Assembly (NCBI RefSeq): GCF_000193495.2
Contig: NZ_AP023410.1
Location: forward strand, 930,001-994,000
Source of the DNA: Acetobacter aceti NBRC 14818
GTDB taxonomy: Bacteria > Pseudomonadota > Alphaproteobacteria > Acetobacterales > Acetobacteraceae
DNA length: 64,000 nt
Reading direction: 5' to 3'
In this document: in pieces, positions 28,884 to 38,525 of the stretch
Numbering within the stretch: position 1 is the first letter of the stretch
Layout: each line of letters opens with the position of its first letter
Program-made: the position numbers and the translations under genes
The notes under the pieces: generated by a model
What the model saw: the letters and a program-made list of their open reading frames with translations, nothing else
The model's database searches: none
What the model was told of the DNA's origin: nothing

Positions 28884-31227
28884 ATGCAGAATTGTATACG
28901 GAAGCGCAATAGGTGTATTGTTTATACATCTTTTACCGCCATGGTTCGAACCAAAGAACGTCTGTATACGATAACCTGTCTGGCTAGCGTTTTCTCTGCA
29001 TTTGCCTTCCTGCCTGAAGCACAGGCCGCATCACCGGCAAAACACTATAAATCAGCGAAAAATGCTGCGACGTCAGGCCCCTCCATCTCTTCTCATGCAG
29101 TCCACACACCAGCAAAAGCCTACGCCAAAGGTACAGAAGAGATAAAAGTTACCAGATCACGGCAGTCCTTGAACGGCGGTGGTGGCATGATGCGGGTCGA
29201 GACAGCGCCTCATACTGTGCAGACCGTCACAAAACAGTTCATCAGCATGCGTTCACCGATCCAGCACGGCACTGGATCTCGTCAAGAATGTTCCCAGCCT
29301 GAGTGTCTCGACACCTGACACCAGCGGCATGCAGGGCGGTATGATTCAGGTACGTGGTCTGACAGATCTCGATATGGCCCTGATGATCGACGGCGCTCCT
29401 GCAGCCGCAGCCAAATACATGAGTGAGAATCTTGATTCCGAAAATCTGGAGATGATCACCGTCACCCCGGGAAGTTCTGCAACAGCGCTTCCAGCGATGT
29501 CTGCTGCAGGCGGCGTCCTTGAAGAGCACACTCATACTGCTGCCCGCAAGTTCGGGGGTATGGTGGACTTCTCTTACGGCACCAACAATCTCTCCCGGGA
29601 GTTCATACGACTGGAATCCGGCGAGATCGGCAATAGTGGTGTACGCAGCTATTTGTCATTCTCGAACAGTCATAGCCGCAGCTGGATGGGTTCCGGCATC
29701 AATCAGCGACACCACATTGACTTCGGGCTCCAGAAAGACTGGGATAACGGTTCAAACGCCAAGCTGTTCCTCTCATGGAACAATGCCGATTTCACGATCG
29801 ACAACTACCCCACGACACAGGAATTTCTTCGGTACAAGAAGACGGGCGAAGGCTGGGGACGATCAGCCCAGTCCTCCAGCGACAACTACTGGAAGAACAG
29901 CCTCGATCACTGGAACCAGATTTTTCTGACTGCACCTGTGCATATTGTTCTTCCAGCGAAGTTCTCGTTCGATCTTCAACCCTATTTCAGCTTTGGTCAG
30001 GGCTGGGATGCAGCTCCCGGCGGATATGATAGTGCAGGACAAAATCTGACCAGCTTCTTTCTCCAGAACTCAACCAAGCAAGTTGGCGCTGTGTCAAAGT
30101 TGAATTACGAGATTGATCATCATAACCATATTACCGGCGGTTACTGGTATGAGAACGACTATACCGATCAGTCCTATCCGACTGGCCTGACCAACACGAA
30201 CGGCACACCGCCCTCCCCCTGGGCTCTTTACAAGACAACATCTCCCTATGGACAGAATGCCGGATACGAAATTCACGGACTATTTCTGGAAGAAACTGCG
30301 AAATACCTTCAGGATCGCCTCACTATTCATGGCGGGTTCAAATTCGTGATGGTCAATTCATGGACGTCTGACCCCTATAACCGTTACAGCAAAAACACGA
30401 CCGAGCCGCTTCCTCAGCTTTCAATCGGTTACAAGATCAACGAGCACAACCAGATCTACATCAATGCCGAAGGTGACTATCGTCAGCCGAGCGCCGTTGA
30501 CATGGGCTGGATGCCCACCAGTCCTAATTTTCTCAAAAATCAGTATTCCATCAAGGAAGAACTGGGATATCGCTATAATGACAAATACATCATCGCCGAT
30601 GTCGCGTTCTTCAATTACAATGTGACAAACCGCATCGTGAACCAGTATATCGGCATGAACAGCTTCCTGCCGTTCTCGATCGGCAATCAGACCATGCGTG
30701 GTTTCGATGTCTCGATTTCCGGACGTCCCATCCATGGTTTCAGCCCGTTTGCTTCTGTCGAATATCTGCATGCCACGCAGGACAGCGACGTAATGGATCC
30801 CTATACCAACACCATGATCCACTCGAAGGGTTCGCAGGCCGTTCTGGCACCGCATGTGGTGGCGAATTTCGGTCTGACCTATACCTACAAAGGATTTTTC
30901 GCGAACGGAACAGTGCATTACACCGGCCCTCAGTCTGTCAGCGTTGCTGGCGATCAGCATATTCCGGGATATGTCACCGACACGCTTTCTCTGGGATATC
31001 ACTTTCAACCCTTCATGTTCGCAAAGTCTCCGACTTTCCGTCTGAACTTTACAAACCTGACCGGCTCTGTCGTCCGGACCGGCGCGATGGGTGTGGTCTA
31101 CAGAGGCAGCGACGCCAACACACACCCGGTCTGGAGCGGCAACTCCGCACCAAGCACTGGATATGGAAACTCTTTCATGGTTGAACCTCGCTTCAGCATG
31201 ACAGGTACGATTTCCACGTCATTCTGA
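28884..31227 (+). pseudogene. TonB-dependent outer-membrane receptor, reading frame broken by one extra base
   Basis: The first frame (28884-29318) carries a long signal region ending FAFLPEAQA and the start of the plug (EEIKVTRSRQSLNGGGGMM, then APHTVQTVTKQFI). It then leaves the receptor sequence near base 29265. A second frame on the same strand continues the plug (ALDLVKNVPSLSVSTPDT, GMIQVRGLTDLDMALMIDG) and the 22-strand barrel, ending in the terminal Phe (TISTSF). Removing one base at about 29264-29267 restores a continuous receptor of about 780 residues. AGGAAGG precedes the ATG at 28884; a shorter start at 28941 gives a cleaner signal peptide. The substrate is unknown; an IPNS-like oxygenase gene follows. 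A sequencing error, a true inactivation or phase variation are all possible. Confidence 0.88.
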
Positions 31228-31236
31228 GATCGGATG

Positions 31237-31256
31237 ATGGCGGCACAGGCCGCCAT
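31237..31256 (+). repeat. Short GC-rich hairpin between receptor and oxygenase genes
   Basis: ATGGCGGC (31237-31244) pairs perfectly with GCCGCCAT (31249-31256) around a four-base ACAG loop, ten bases after the receptor stop. No uridine run follows. It probably protects the receptor transcript or lowers read-through into the oxygenase gene. Confidence 0.55.
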
Positions 31257-31279
31257 TGCCGCCGTAAGAGAGCCTGACC

Positions 31280-32200
31280 GTGTCACATGAAATTCCTGTC
31301 ATAGATATCTCTCCCCTGCGTGTGGGAGCAGAAAAGGGATGCGCAGAAACCGCGCGTGCTCTCGGAAGAGCCAGCCGGGAAACAGGTTTTTTCTATATTT
31401 CAGGGCACGGCATGTCTCCGTCCACACTCCAGACCGTTTTTGATGCGTCTCATGCGTTTTTCGGACAACCGACTGAGGAAAAAAACAGACTTGCAATGAG
31501 TCGACTTGGCCGCAATCGCGGTTATGTCGGACTTGGTGTCGAACGTCTGGATACGCGGTCGAAACCGGATCACAAGGAAGCCTTCAATATCAGTCTGGAT
31601 GAAACTGATGCGGATTCCGTCTGGCCTGATATACCGGGATGGCGCGATATCATGCGCTCGTATTTCTCAACCTGTCTTGATCTTGGGGCCGCCCTTCACC
31701 GGGGTTTTGCTCGTGATCTGGGCGTTGAAGAAGATTTTTTCGTAAAAAGTTTTCGAAATCCGCAAGCCACGCTGCGCCTACTTCATTATCCGGCTCCCTC
31801 CACCTCCTGGGATGAGGATGTGCCGGGAGCAGGCGCTCATACTGACTACGGCAATGTCACCATTCTCGCAGTAGACAGCGTGTCCGGACTGCAGGTCCGT
31901 CCCAGAGGACAGGACTGGATAGATGCCCCGCTCATTCCGGGCACCTTTATCTGCAATATCGGCGACTGCCTTATGCGCTGGAGTAACGATGTTTATGTCT
32001 CCACGCCGCATCGGGTTCTTCGCCCTGCACGGGAGCGCTATTCGGTCGCCTTTTTCCTGGATCCGGATGATGACGCAATCGTAGATCCCATACTCAGCGG
32101 GCCGGAAGATCATCCGCATTATCCGCCGGTTACCGGAAGAGACTATCTGGAAGAACGTCTGAACGCGACTTATGGCCGCGCAGAGCGAAAAAACGTATAA
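31280..32200 (+). CDS. Isopenicillin N synthase-like 2-oxoglutarate/Fe(II) oxygenase
   Basis: A 306-residue non-haem iron oxygenase. The N-terminal DIOX_N domain starts IPVIDISPL and has TGFFYISGHGM. The C-terminal jelly roll carries the iron triad His187, Asp189 (AHTDYG) and His244 (STPHRV), and the RxS cosubstrate motif Arg253/Ser255 (RYSVAFF). The start codon is GTG. It begins 52 bp after the receptor gene and is probably co-transcribed, so it may modify the ligand that the receptor imports. The exact reaction cannot be deduced; sugar, siderophore or amino-acid modification and ethylene-forming-type activity are all known in the superfamily. Confidence 0.9.
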   Translation: MSHEIPVIDISPLRVGAEKGCAETARALGRASRETGFFYISGHGMSPSTLQTVFDASHAFFGQPTEEKNRLAMSRLGRNRGYVGLGVERLDTRSKPDHKEAFNISLDETDADSVWPDIPGWRDIMRSYFSTCLDLGAALHRGFARDLGVEEDFFVKSFRNPQATLRLLHYPAPSTSWDEDVPGAGAHTDYGNVTILAVDSVSGLQVRPRGQDWIDAPLIPGTFICNIGDCLMRWSNDVYVSTPHRVLRPARERYSVAFFLDPDDDAIVDPILSGPEDHPHYPPVTGRDYLEERLNATYGRAERKNV

Positions 32201-32281
32201 ACGCAAAGTTCACGGAGCAAGTCTGCCTATGAACCACATGGCGTTTTGCAACGACGCCATCTGACAAAGGCCTGACCATCC

Positions 32282-32311
32282 AAAAAGAGAGGGATAGTCT
32301 TTCTACCCCTC
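32282..32311 (-). terminator. Rho-independent terminator of mfd, overlapping its stop codon
   Basis: On the minus strand GAGGGGTAG (32311-32303) pairs with CTATCCCTC (32297-32289), one G-U pair, with a five-base loop and then TCTTTTT. The TAG stop of mfd is the last codon of the first arm, so the stem includes the end of the coding region. Confidence 0.85.
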
Positions 32312-35300
32312 AACCTTTGCCGCCAGCTTAGCCAGAACAGCCGTCACTTTCTGCGCCAGCCCCACCCGCTGCGCATTGAGCAATTCGCGCACGATGGACA
32401 GTTTCTGGTCCGGACGGACACGGATCTGCCCATCCGTCCACTTGCCCATCCAGCGGATAAGTCCATCCGGATTGGCGAAGTGATTGCCCCGGAACTGGAT
32501 CACCATGCCTTTCGGACCCGCCTCCACACGCTCAATACCGGCGGCACGGCAGGACCGTTTGATCGCCACCACATTGAGCAGGTTTTTCAGCTCAGGCGGC
32601 ACTTCACCAAAGCGATCCACCAGTTCGGCTTCCATCGCCTCATCCTCGGCAGCCGACGCCAGCGAGGCGATCCTGCGATACAAGCCGAGCCTGACAGGAA
32701 GATCCGTGACATAGGTGTCGGGGATGAGAACCGGCAGGCCGAGGACAATGTTCGGCGTCCAGTCGCGGTCTTCCCGCTTGGCCTTGCCCTTTTCAGCCCG
32801 CAGATCCGCCACAGCGTCCTGCAACATCTGCTGATAAAGCTCGATACCCACTTCACGGATATGACCGGACTGCTCATCACCCAGCAGATTACCCGCGCCA
32901 CGCAGATCAAGGTCATGCGAGGCCAGCGTGAAGCCCGCACCCAACGTGTCGAGCGTCTGCATGATCTCAAGCCGCTTCTGGGCGGCAGCGGAAAGAAGAT
33001 GCGTCTGTGGCCATGTCAGATAAGCATAACCACGCTGCTTGCCGCGCCCGACACGCCCACGGAGCTGATAAAGCTGCCCCAGCCCGAACATGTCAGCGCG
33101 ATGGATGATGAGCGTGTTGACGGACGGCATATCCAGTCCGCTTTCTACGATGTTAGTGGAAAGCAGAATGTCGTATTTACCATCAGCAAATTCCGTCATC
33201 ACCCGCTCAAGGTCGGTGGGCGACAACTGACCATGCGCCTGAACAACTTTCGCATCCGGCACAATGTCGGCCAGACGTTCCGCCAGACGGTTCAGATCTT
33301 CGATACGCGGCGCAACACAGAAAATCTGCCCGCCACGAAAGCGCTCGCGCTGGATCGCCTCGCGGATCACCACGCTGTCGAACGGCATGATGAACGTGCG
33401 CACAGCCAGACGATCGGTCGGCGGCGTGGCGATCAGGCTCATCTCGCGCACACCGGACAGGGAAAGCTGGAGCGTGCGCGGAAGCGGTGTGGCGGAGAGC
33501 GTCAGCACATGCACATCCTCGCGCAGGGCTTTCAGCTTCTCCTTGTGGCTCACGCCGAAATGCTGCTCCTCGTCGATAATCAGCAAGCCCAGATCAGCGA
33601 ATTTCACGGTCTTGGCCAGCAGCGCATGCGTGCCGACCACGATGTTCACCGTGCCGTCAGCAATGCCCTTGCGCACTTCGGTCGCCTGCTTGGCCGTGAC
33701 CATGCGCGAAAGCTGCGCGACGTGAATCGGGAAGCCTTCAAAGCGCGTCTCAAACGTACGGAAATGCTGACGGGCCAGCAGCGTGGTTGGCACCACTACC
33801 GCCACCTGTGTGCCGGACATTGCCGCTACGAACGCCGCACGGAGCGCCACCTCGGTCTTGCCGAAGCCGACATCGCCGCAGACGAGGCGATCCATCGGAC
33901 GCCCGGACGCCATGTCCTCAATCACATCAGCGATGGCGCGGGCCTGATCGTCCGTTTCCACAAACGGGAAGCGGGCGCAGAACTCCTCCCACAACCCTTC
34001 TGGCGGAGCCAGTGAAGGCGCTTCCCGGAGCGCACGCGCCGCCGCCGTGCGAATAAGAGAGCCCGCCATATCGCGGATGCGCTCCTTCATCTTGGACTTG
34101 CGGGCCTGCCACGCCACACCACCCAACTTGTCGAGCGCAACACCTGCCTGATCCGAGCCGAAGCGGCTCAGCAGTTCGATGTTCTCCACCGGCAGATAGA
34201 GCTTCTGGCCGCCATCATAGAGCAGGCGCAAACAGTCATGCGGCGCAACGCCAACGCTGACCGTCTCCAGCCCGTCATAACGCCCGATGCCGTAATCCTG
34301 ATGGACAACCAGATCGCCCTCGGTGATCTCGCCCGCTTCGGAAATCAGTTCATCAGCGCGACGACGCTTGCGCGGCGGACGGCCAATCCGTTCGCCCAGC
34401 AGATCCTGTTCGGAAACGATGGCGATATCATCGCCAACAAAACCACGATCGATGCCGAAGATCAGCAACCCGACCGGACCGGCCTTCATCTTGCTGGCAG
34501 CATCCCAGCTGTCGAACGTCTCAACCGCCACTCGATGTTCCATGAGCAGCGTCTTGATCCGCTCACGGGAACCTTTGGTCCATGCGGCAACAAAACAACG
34601 ACGCTTCGTCTGCGCCCATTGCTGCGCGTAATCGGCGATCAGATCGAAGACCTTCTCGCGCTCACCCTGCGGAGCCATCTTGGCGAACATGATGCCGGGA
34701 CGACCGCCCGCATCGATCCCCTCCGCGCCATCCGGCTTGGCGAAGGGACTGAATTTCGTGACCGGGAAACGCGACAGCGCGGCGTCCCAGCCCTTGCGGT
34801 CGAGATACAGCAGATGTGGCGGCAGGGCGCGATAGGGCGTTTCCCCTTCACGCGGCGGCGTCTTTCGCGCCTCGTAATGGTCCTGCACCATCTCCATGCG
34901 CGCCGCCAGAGATTCATCCACCTGATGATCGAGCGAAATGGCCGGATTTTTCAGGTAGTCGAACAGCGTTTCCATGTCCGCATGGAACAGCGGCAACCAG
35001 TGTTCGATGCCGGTATAGCGCCGCCCGTCGCTGACATGCTCGTACAGCGAATCCGTCGCGGCAGCCTGCCCGAACTGATCGCGCCATGCGGAACGGAAAC
35101 GCGAGATGCTGTCAGGGTCGAGCGAAAACTCGGACACAGGACGGAGAGTCAGCCTCTCGGCCTTGCCTGTGGAACGCTGGGTACCGGGGTCGAAGTAGCG
35201 GATGTTCTCGACCTCGTCACCGAACAGATCGAGACGGACCGGCTCGGGCTGTCCCGCCGGAAACAGGTCGAAAATTCCGCCGCGGGAAGCGAATTCACCC

Positions 35301-35803
35301 GGCTCCATTACCGTATCGGTGCGGGTGTAACCGTTGGCGATCAGCAGTTCGATCAGAAAGGACTGATCGAGACTTTCACCTTGCGCCACTTCAAGCGACT
35401 GACCTTCAAACGCTGAACGTGGCGGCACACGCTGCATCAGGGCGGCAGGCGTGGTGAGAACGATCCGACCGCCTTTCGCCTTTGTCGGTTCAAGCAGGCG
35501 CGTCATGGTGGCGACACGCTCGGCGATCAGAACCGGATTGGGAGAAACGCGGTCATACGGGAGGCAGTCCCACGCCGGAAAACGCAGGACCTCCGTCTTC
35601 TCTCCCATGTAGTCCAATGCCTCGCCAAGCCGATTGAGCGCGGCATCGTCCTTGGCGACGTGGAGAACCGGCCCGTTATGTTCACGGGCACGCTTGACCA
35701 GCAGGAGCGCATCAAAACCATCCGGCGCACCCCAGACGGTGGTCGCGGCTGTGGTGGCTGTCCGGGTGTTGCGTGCGTCCGCGTCCATCGGGGAGAGGTC
35801 CAT
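32303..35803 (-). CDS. mfd: Transcription-repair coupling factor Mfd
   Basis: An 1166-residue DNA translocase that removes stalled RNA polymerase and recruits UvrA. Seen: the UvrB-homology N-terminal domain (FPAWDCLPYDRVSP), the RNA-polymerase-interacting domain near residues 490-560 (EGDLVVHQDYGIGRYDGLE), Walker A CGDVGFGKTEVALRAA, the DEEQ box (IIDEEQHFGV), the RecG-like TRG region (RGRVGRGKQRGYAYLT) and the C-terminal D7 domain. Length is standard. The start is at 35803 or Met6. sdhE lies 20 bp upstream on the same strand. Confidence 0.98.
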   Translation of the reverse strand: MDLSPMDADARNTRTATTAATTVWGAPDGFDALLLVKRAREHNGPVLHVAKDDAALNRLGEALDYMGEKTEVLRFPAWDCLPYDRVSPNPVLIAERVATMTRLLEPTKAKGGRIVLTTPAALMQRVPPRSAFEGQSLEVAQGESLDQSFLIELLIANGYTRTDTVMEPGEFASRGGIFDLFPAGQPEPVRLDLFGDEVENIRYFDPGTQRSTGKAERLTLRPVSEFSLDPDSISRFRSAWRDQFGQAAATDSLYEHVSDGRRYTGIEHWLPLFHADMETLFDYLKNPAISLDHQVDESLAARMEMVQDHYEARKTPPREGETPYRALPPHLLYLDRKGWDAALSRFPVTKFSPFAKPDGAEGIDAGGRPGIMFAKMAPQGEREKVFDLIADYAQQWAQTKRRCFVAAWTKGSRERIKTLLMEHRVAVETFDSWDAASKMKAGPVGLLIFGIDRGFVGDDIAIVSEQDLLGERIGRPPRKRRRADELISEAGEITEGDLVVHQDYGIGRYDGLETVSVGVAPHDCLRLLYDGGQKLYLPVENIELLSRFGSDQAGVALDKLGGVAWQARKSKMKERIRDMAGSLIRTAAARALREAPSLAPPEGLWEEFCARFPFVETDDQARAIADVIEDMASGRPMDRLVCGDVGFGKTEVALRAAFVAAMSGTQVAVVVPTTLLARQHFRTFETRFEGFPIHVAQLSRMVTAKQATEVRKGIADGTVNIVVGTHALLAKTVKFADLGLLIIDEEQHFGVSHKEKLKALREDVHVLTLSATPLPRTLQLSLSGVREMSLIATPPTDRLAVRTFIMPFDSVVIREAIQRERFRGGQIFCVAPRIEDLNRLAERLADIVPDAKVVQAHGQLSPTDLERVMTEFADGKYDILLSTNIVESGLDMPSVNTLIIHRADMFGLGQLYQLRGRVGRGKQRGYAYLTWPQTHLLSAAAQKRLEIMQTLDTLGAGFTLASHDLDLRGAGNLLGDEQSGHIREVGIELYQQMLQDAVADLRAEKGKAKREDRDWTPNIVLGLPVLIPDTYVTDLPVRLGLYRRIASLASAAEDEAMEAELVDRFGEVPPELKNLLNVVAIKRSCRAAGIERVEAGPKGMVIQFRGNHFANPDGLIRWMGKWTDGQIRVRPDQKLSIVRELLNAQRVGLAQKVTAVLAKLAAKVEG

Positions 35804-35823
35804 CAGTCAGAGAGAGAGAAAGT

Positions 35824-36144
35824 TCAGTCTTCGCCGCGTTGCGCCCGGCAGTCCTTGATCATGGCCACCAGCATGGGAGTCTCGCGCTCTTTCGGCAGAG
35901 GCAGACGCCCGAACAGCCAGTCCGACAGATCGGGGTCAGGCATTTCCAGCACGGCTTCCATATCGGTGAGGTCGGCTGCATCCATTTTATCGACGTTTCG
36001 ATCGACAAAACCACCGATCAGAATGTCGGTCTCAAAGGTGCCGCGATGACGCGCCCGGAAGACGAGACGCCGCCGCCGTGTCTCAAGATCGGGTTCAGAG
36101 CCCTGCGCTGATTCCGGGGCAGATACGGTTTCGTTTTGTTCCAT
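35824..36144 (-). CDS. sdhE: Succinate dehydrogenase assembly factor 2 (SdhE family)
   Basis: A 106-residue protein of the SdhE/Sdh5 family that helps attach FAD covalently to the flavoprotein subunits of succinate dehydrogenase and fumarate reductase. Seen: the conserved RGTFETD (RGxxE motif) in RARHRGTFETDILIGGF and the DLSDWLFG segment near the C-terminus. The N-terminus is longer and acidic. It lies 20 bp upstream of mfd in the same direction, and 29 bp divergent from recG, an arrangement common in alphaproteobacteria. Confidence 0.92.
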   Translation of the reverse strand: MEQNETVSAPESAQGSEPDLETRRRRLVFRARHRGTFETDILIGGFVDRNVDKMDAADLTDMEAVLEMPDPDLSDWLFGRLPLPKERETPMLVAMIKDCRAQRGED

Positions 36145-36173
36145 GGCTGTGGTGTCCTATAGCCTCATGACTG

Positions 36174-38387
36174 ATGCCTGTCAGCCCGACAAGAAAGGCC
36201 GTTGCGCCGTCCGTGTCCAGACCAGTTCGCCCGCAGTCCCCCTCACGGGCGGGTGAGGTCATGCCTGCCCCGCAAGAAACGGAGGCAGTGCAGCCACCTG
36301 CCTGCGTCGCGCCGCTTCTGGAACCTCTGACCGCCCTCCCCGGCATTGGTGAGGCGACGGTCAAGCTGCTGTCGCGGGTTTCTGGCGGTAGCCGGATCAT
36401 TGATCTGCTGTTCCTGATGCCCGAAAATGTCATCGACCGGCGCTGTCGCTCAACGATCGCAGCCCTTGATCCGGGTCAGATCGTGACTCTGACCGGAACG
36501 GTGACGCGGATATCCGAACCGGCGCACAGACGGCAGCCCTGGACGGTCACGCTCGCCGACAACACTGGCACGCTCGATATCGCGTTCTTCTCGAAATGGA
36601 TGGCCAAACGCGCCGTCCTGAACGCCGCCATGCAGGTGTCCGGCCGCATCGAACTGTTCAATGGCCGCAAGGTCATGAACACGCCCGACTATTTCGTCTC
36701 AGCCGACGACCATATTCCTCCGCTCGATCCCGTCTGGCCGCTGACGGCAGGTCTGTTCGGCGGTCAGGTGCGGGCCGCGATGCGCCGCGCCTTTGCCCGC
36801 GTGCCGAGCGATTTGCCCGAATGGCAAAATCCGGCTGTCGTGAAAAAGCGCAACTGGCCCGATTTCAGGACAGCGCTGCTCTGGACCCACTTCCCCGGCG
36901 ACGTGCCGGAGTTTCAGGAAGGCGAGACATGGCGGGAGAGCCGGCGCAAGGCACGCGAGCGGCTGGCGGCGGATGAACTGCTGGCCGACCAAATCGCCAC
37001 CCTTCTGGCGCGGGAGGCCAACCGGTCGCGTCCCGGACGGTCCCTGAAAGGCGACGGCCATCTGCGTCGGGAAGCCCTCGCGCGGTTTGGGCACACCCTC
37101 ACTTCCGCCCAGTCGAAGGCGCTCAGGGAAATCGACATCGACCTTGCTGCTCCTCGGCGCATGGTGCGTCTGCTTCAGGGCGATGTTGGTGCGGGCAAGA
37201 CGCTGGTGGCGCTTCTGGCGATGCTCCGGGCCGCTGAGGCCGGGGCGCAGGCGGCGATCATGGCCCCCACGGAAATCCTCGCCCGCCAGCATTTCGCGAC
37301 ATTCGAGCGGCTTTCTCCGGTTCCGGTCGTGTTTCTCTCTGGTTCAGTGCGCGGCAAAGCCCGACGTGAGGCGCTTGCCGCCATTGCGGATGGGTCCGCC
37401 TCTCTGATTGTGGGCACACACGCCTTAGTTCAGGACGCCGTGCATTATCATGATCTGGCTCTGGCCGTGGTGGACGAACAGCACCGTTTCGGCGTCGGAC
37501 AGCGTCTGACGCTCGGCGCCAAGGGCGACGCCGTGGACATGCTGGTCATGACCGCCACGCCCATTCCCCGCACGCTCCTGCTGGCGCAGTGGGGCGAGAT
37601 GGAAGTCAGCCGTCTGGACAGCAAGCCCGCCGGTCGAAAGCCCATCCGGACGTCCGTGCATGGACCAGACTCTTTCGAGGGCGTGCTTGCCGGTCTGGAA
37701 CGGGCGCTGAAGTCGGGCGCACGGATTTTCTGGGTCTGTCCGCTGGTCAGCGAGAGTGAGGCGCTGGACATCGCGGCGGCGGAAGCCCGGCATGTCTCTT
37801 TGGCCGAACGGTTCGGGGAACGGTTTGGGGTTGGTCTGGCGCACGGACAACAGGATATTGCCGTGCGCGAAGCAGCGCTGACCGACTTTGCCGAAGGACG
37901 TACGAAGCTGCTTGTCGCCACGACGGTCATCGAAGTAGGCGTTGATGTGCCAAGCGCCACCGTCATGGTGATCGAACACGCGGAACGCTTCGGGCTCGCG
38001 CAACTGCACCAGCTACGCGGACGGGTGGGACGTGGCGCTGCCGAGTCGTTCTGCCTGCTCCTGCATGGAAGCGAGATGGGACAGGTCGCCCGTCAGCGCC
38101 TGAGTCTTCTACGGGAAACGGAAGACGGTTTCCTCATCGCCGATGAGGATTTCCGTGTTCGGGGTGGTGGTGACGTGACCGGGAAACGTCAATCGGGGCT
38201 ACCGGGCTTCAGGCTGGCCGATCCGGAGAATTGTGACATTGATATTGGCTCGTTGCTTGTTCTTGCCCGCCAGACGGCTGAAACCCTATCAGGACAGATG
38301 AAACGGCAACGTGATGTGCCCGAGAATATTCTCTGCCTTCTATCCTTGTTTAAAAAAAGTAATTTTGCTTCCATTTTACAGGCATAA
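36174..38387 (+). CDS. recG: ATP-dependent DNA helicase RecG
   Basis: A 737-residue fork-reversal and branch-migration helicase. Seen: an N-terminal tail of about 45 residues, the wedge/OB domain (IVTLTGTVTRI), Walker A LLQGDVGAGKTLVALLA, the DEQH box (VVDEQHRFGVGQR), MTATPIPRTLLL, and the TRG motif region (TTVIEVGVDVPSA, RGRVGRG). About 45 residues longer than E. coli RecG. The start is at 36174 or, less likely, the Met at 36261. No terminator is obvious after the stop. Confidence 0.97.
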   Translation: MPVSPTRKAVAPSVSRPVRPQSPSRAGEVMPAPQETEAVQPPACVAPLLEPLTALPGIGEATVKLLSRVSGGSRIIDLLFLMPENVIDRRCRSTIAALDPGQIVTLTGTVTRISEPAHRRQPWTVTLADNTGTLDIAFFSKWMAKRAVLNAAMQVSGRIELFNGRKVMNTPDYFVSADDHIPPLDPVWPLTAGLFGGQVRAAMRRAFARVPSDLPEWQNPAVVKKRNWPDFRTALLWTHFPGDVPEFQEGETWRESRRKARERLAADELLADQIATLLAREANRSRPGRSLKGDGHLRREALARFGHTLTSAQSKALREIDIDLAAPRRMVRLLQGDVGAGKTLVALLAMLRAAEAGAQAAIMAPTEILARQHFATFERLSPVPVVFLSGSVRGKARREALAAIADGSASLIVGTHALVQDAVHYHDLALAVVDEQHRFGVGQRLTLGAKGDAVDMLVMTATPIPRTLLLAQWGEMEVSRLDSKPAGRKPIRTSVHGPDSFEGVLAGLERALKSGARIFWVCPLVSESEALDIAAAEARHVSLAERFGERFGVGLAHGQQDIAVREAALTDFAEGRTKLLVATTVIEVGVDVPSATVMVIEHAERFGLAQLHQLRGRVGRGAAESFCLLLHGSEMGQVARQRLSLLRETEDGFLIADEDFRVRGGGDVTGKRQSGLPGFRLADPENCDIDIGSLLVLARQTAETLSGQMKRQRDVPENILCLLSLFKKSNFASILQA

Positions 38388-38525
38388 CACCAACAAGAGA
38401 GTCATCTAACTTTTGATTATTGTGTCATTAATTTTAGATTTACGGGCCTCTGCTACCACAGAGACCAATCGATACAGAGGCACGCGGGGAGCCGTTCTTT
38501 CTCGTCAGCCTTCTTCGCAAAGGCC

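Noticed and set aside
28935-28960. A tRNA-like TTCGAACC stretch near the receptor start
   Set aside because: It lies in the coding sequence of the receptor signal region, and no cloverleaf can be built around it.
32480-34015. 511-codon plus-strand frame inside mfd
   Set aside because: Antisense to an intact Mfd with all motifs; no independent evidence of coding.
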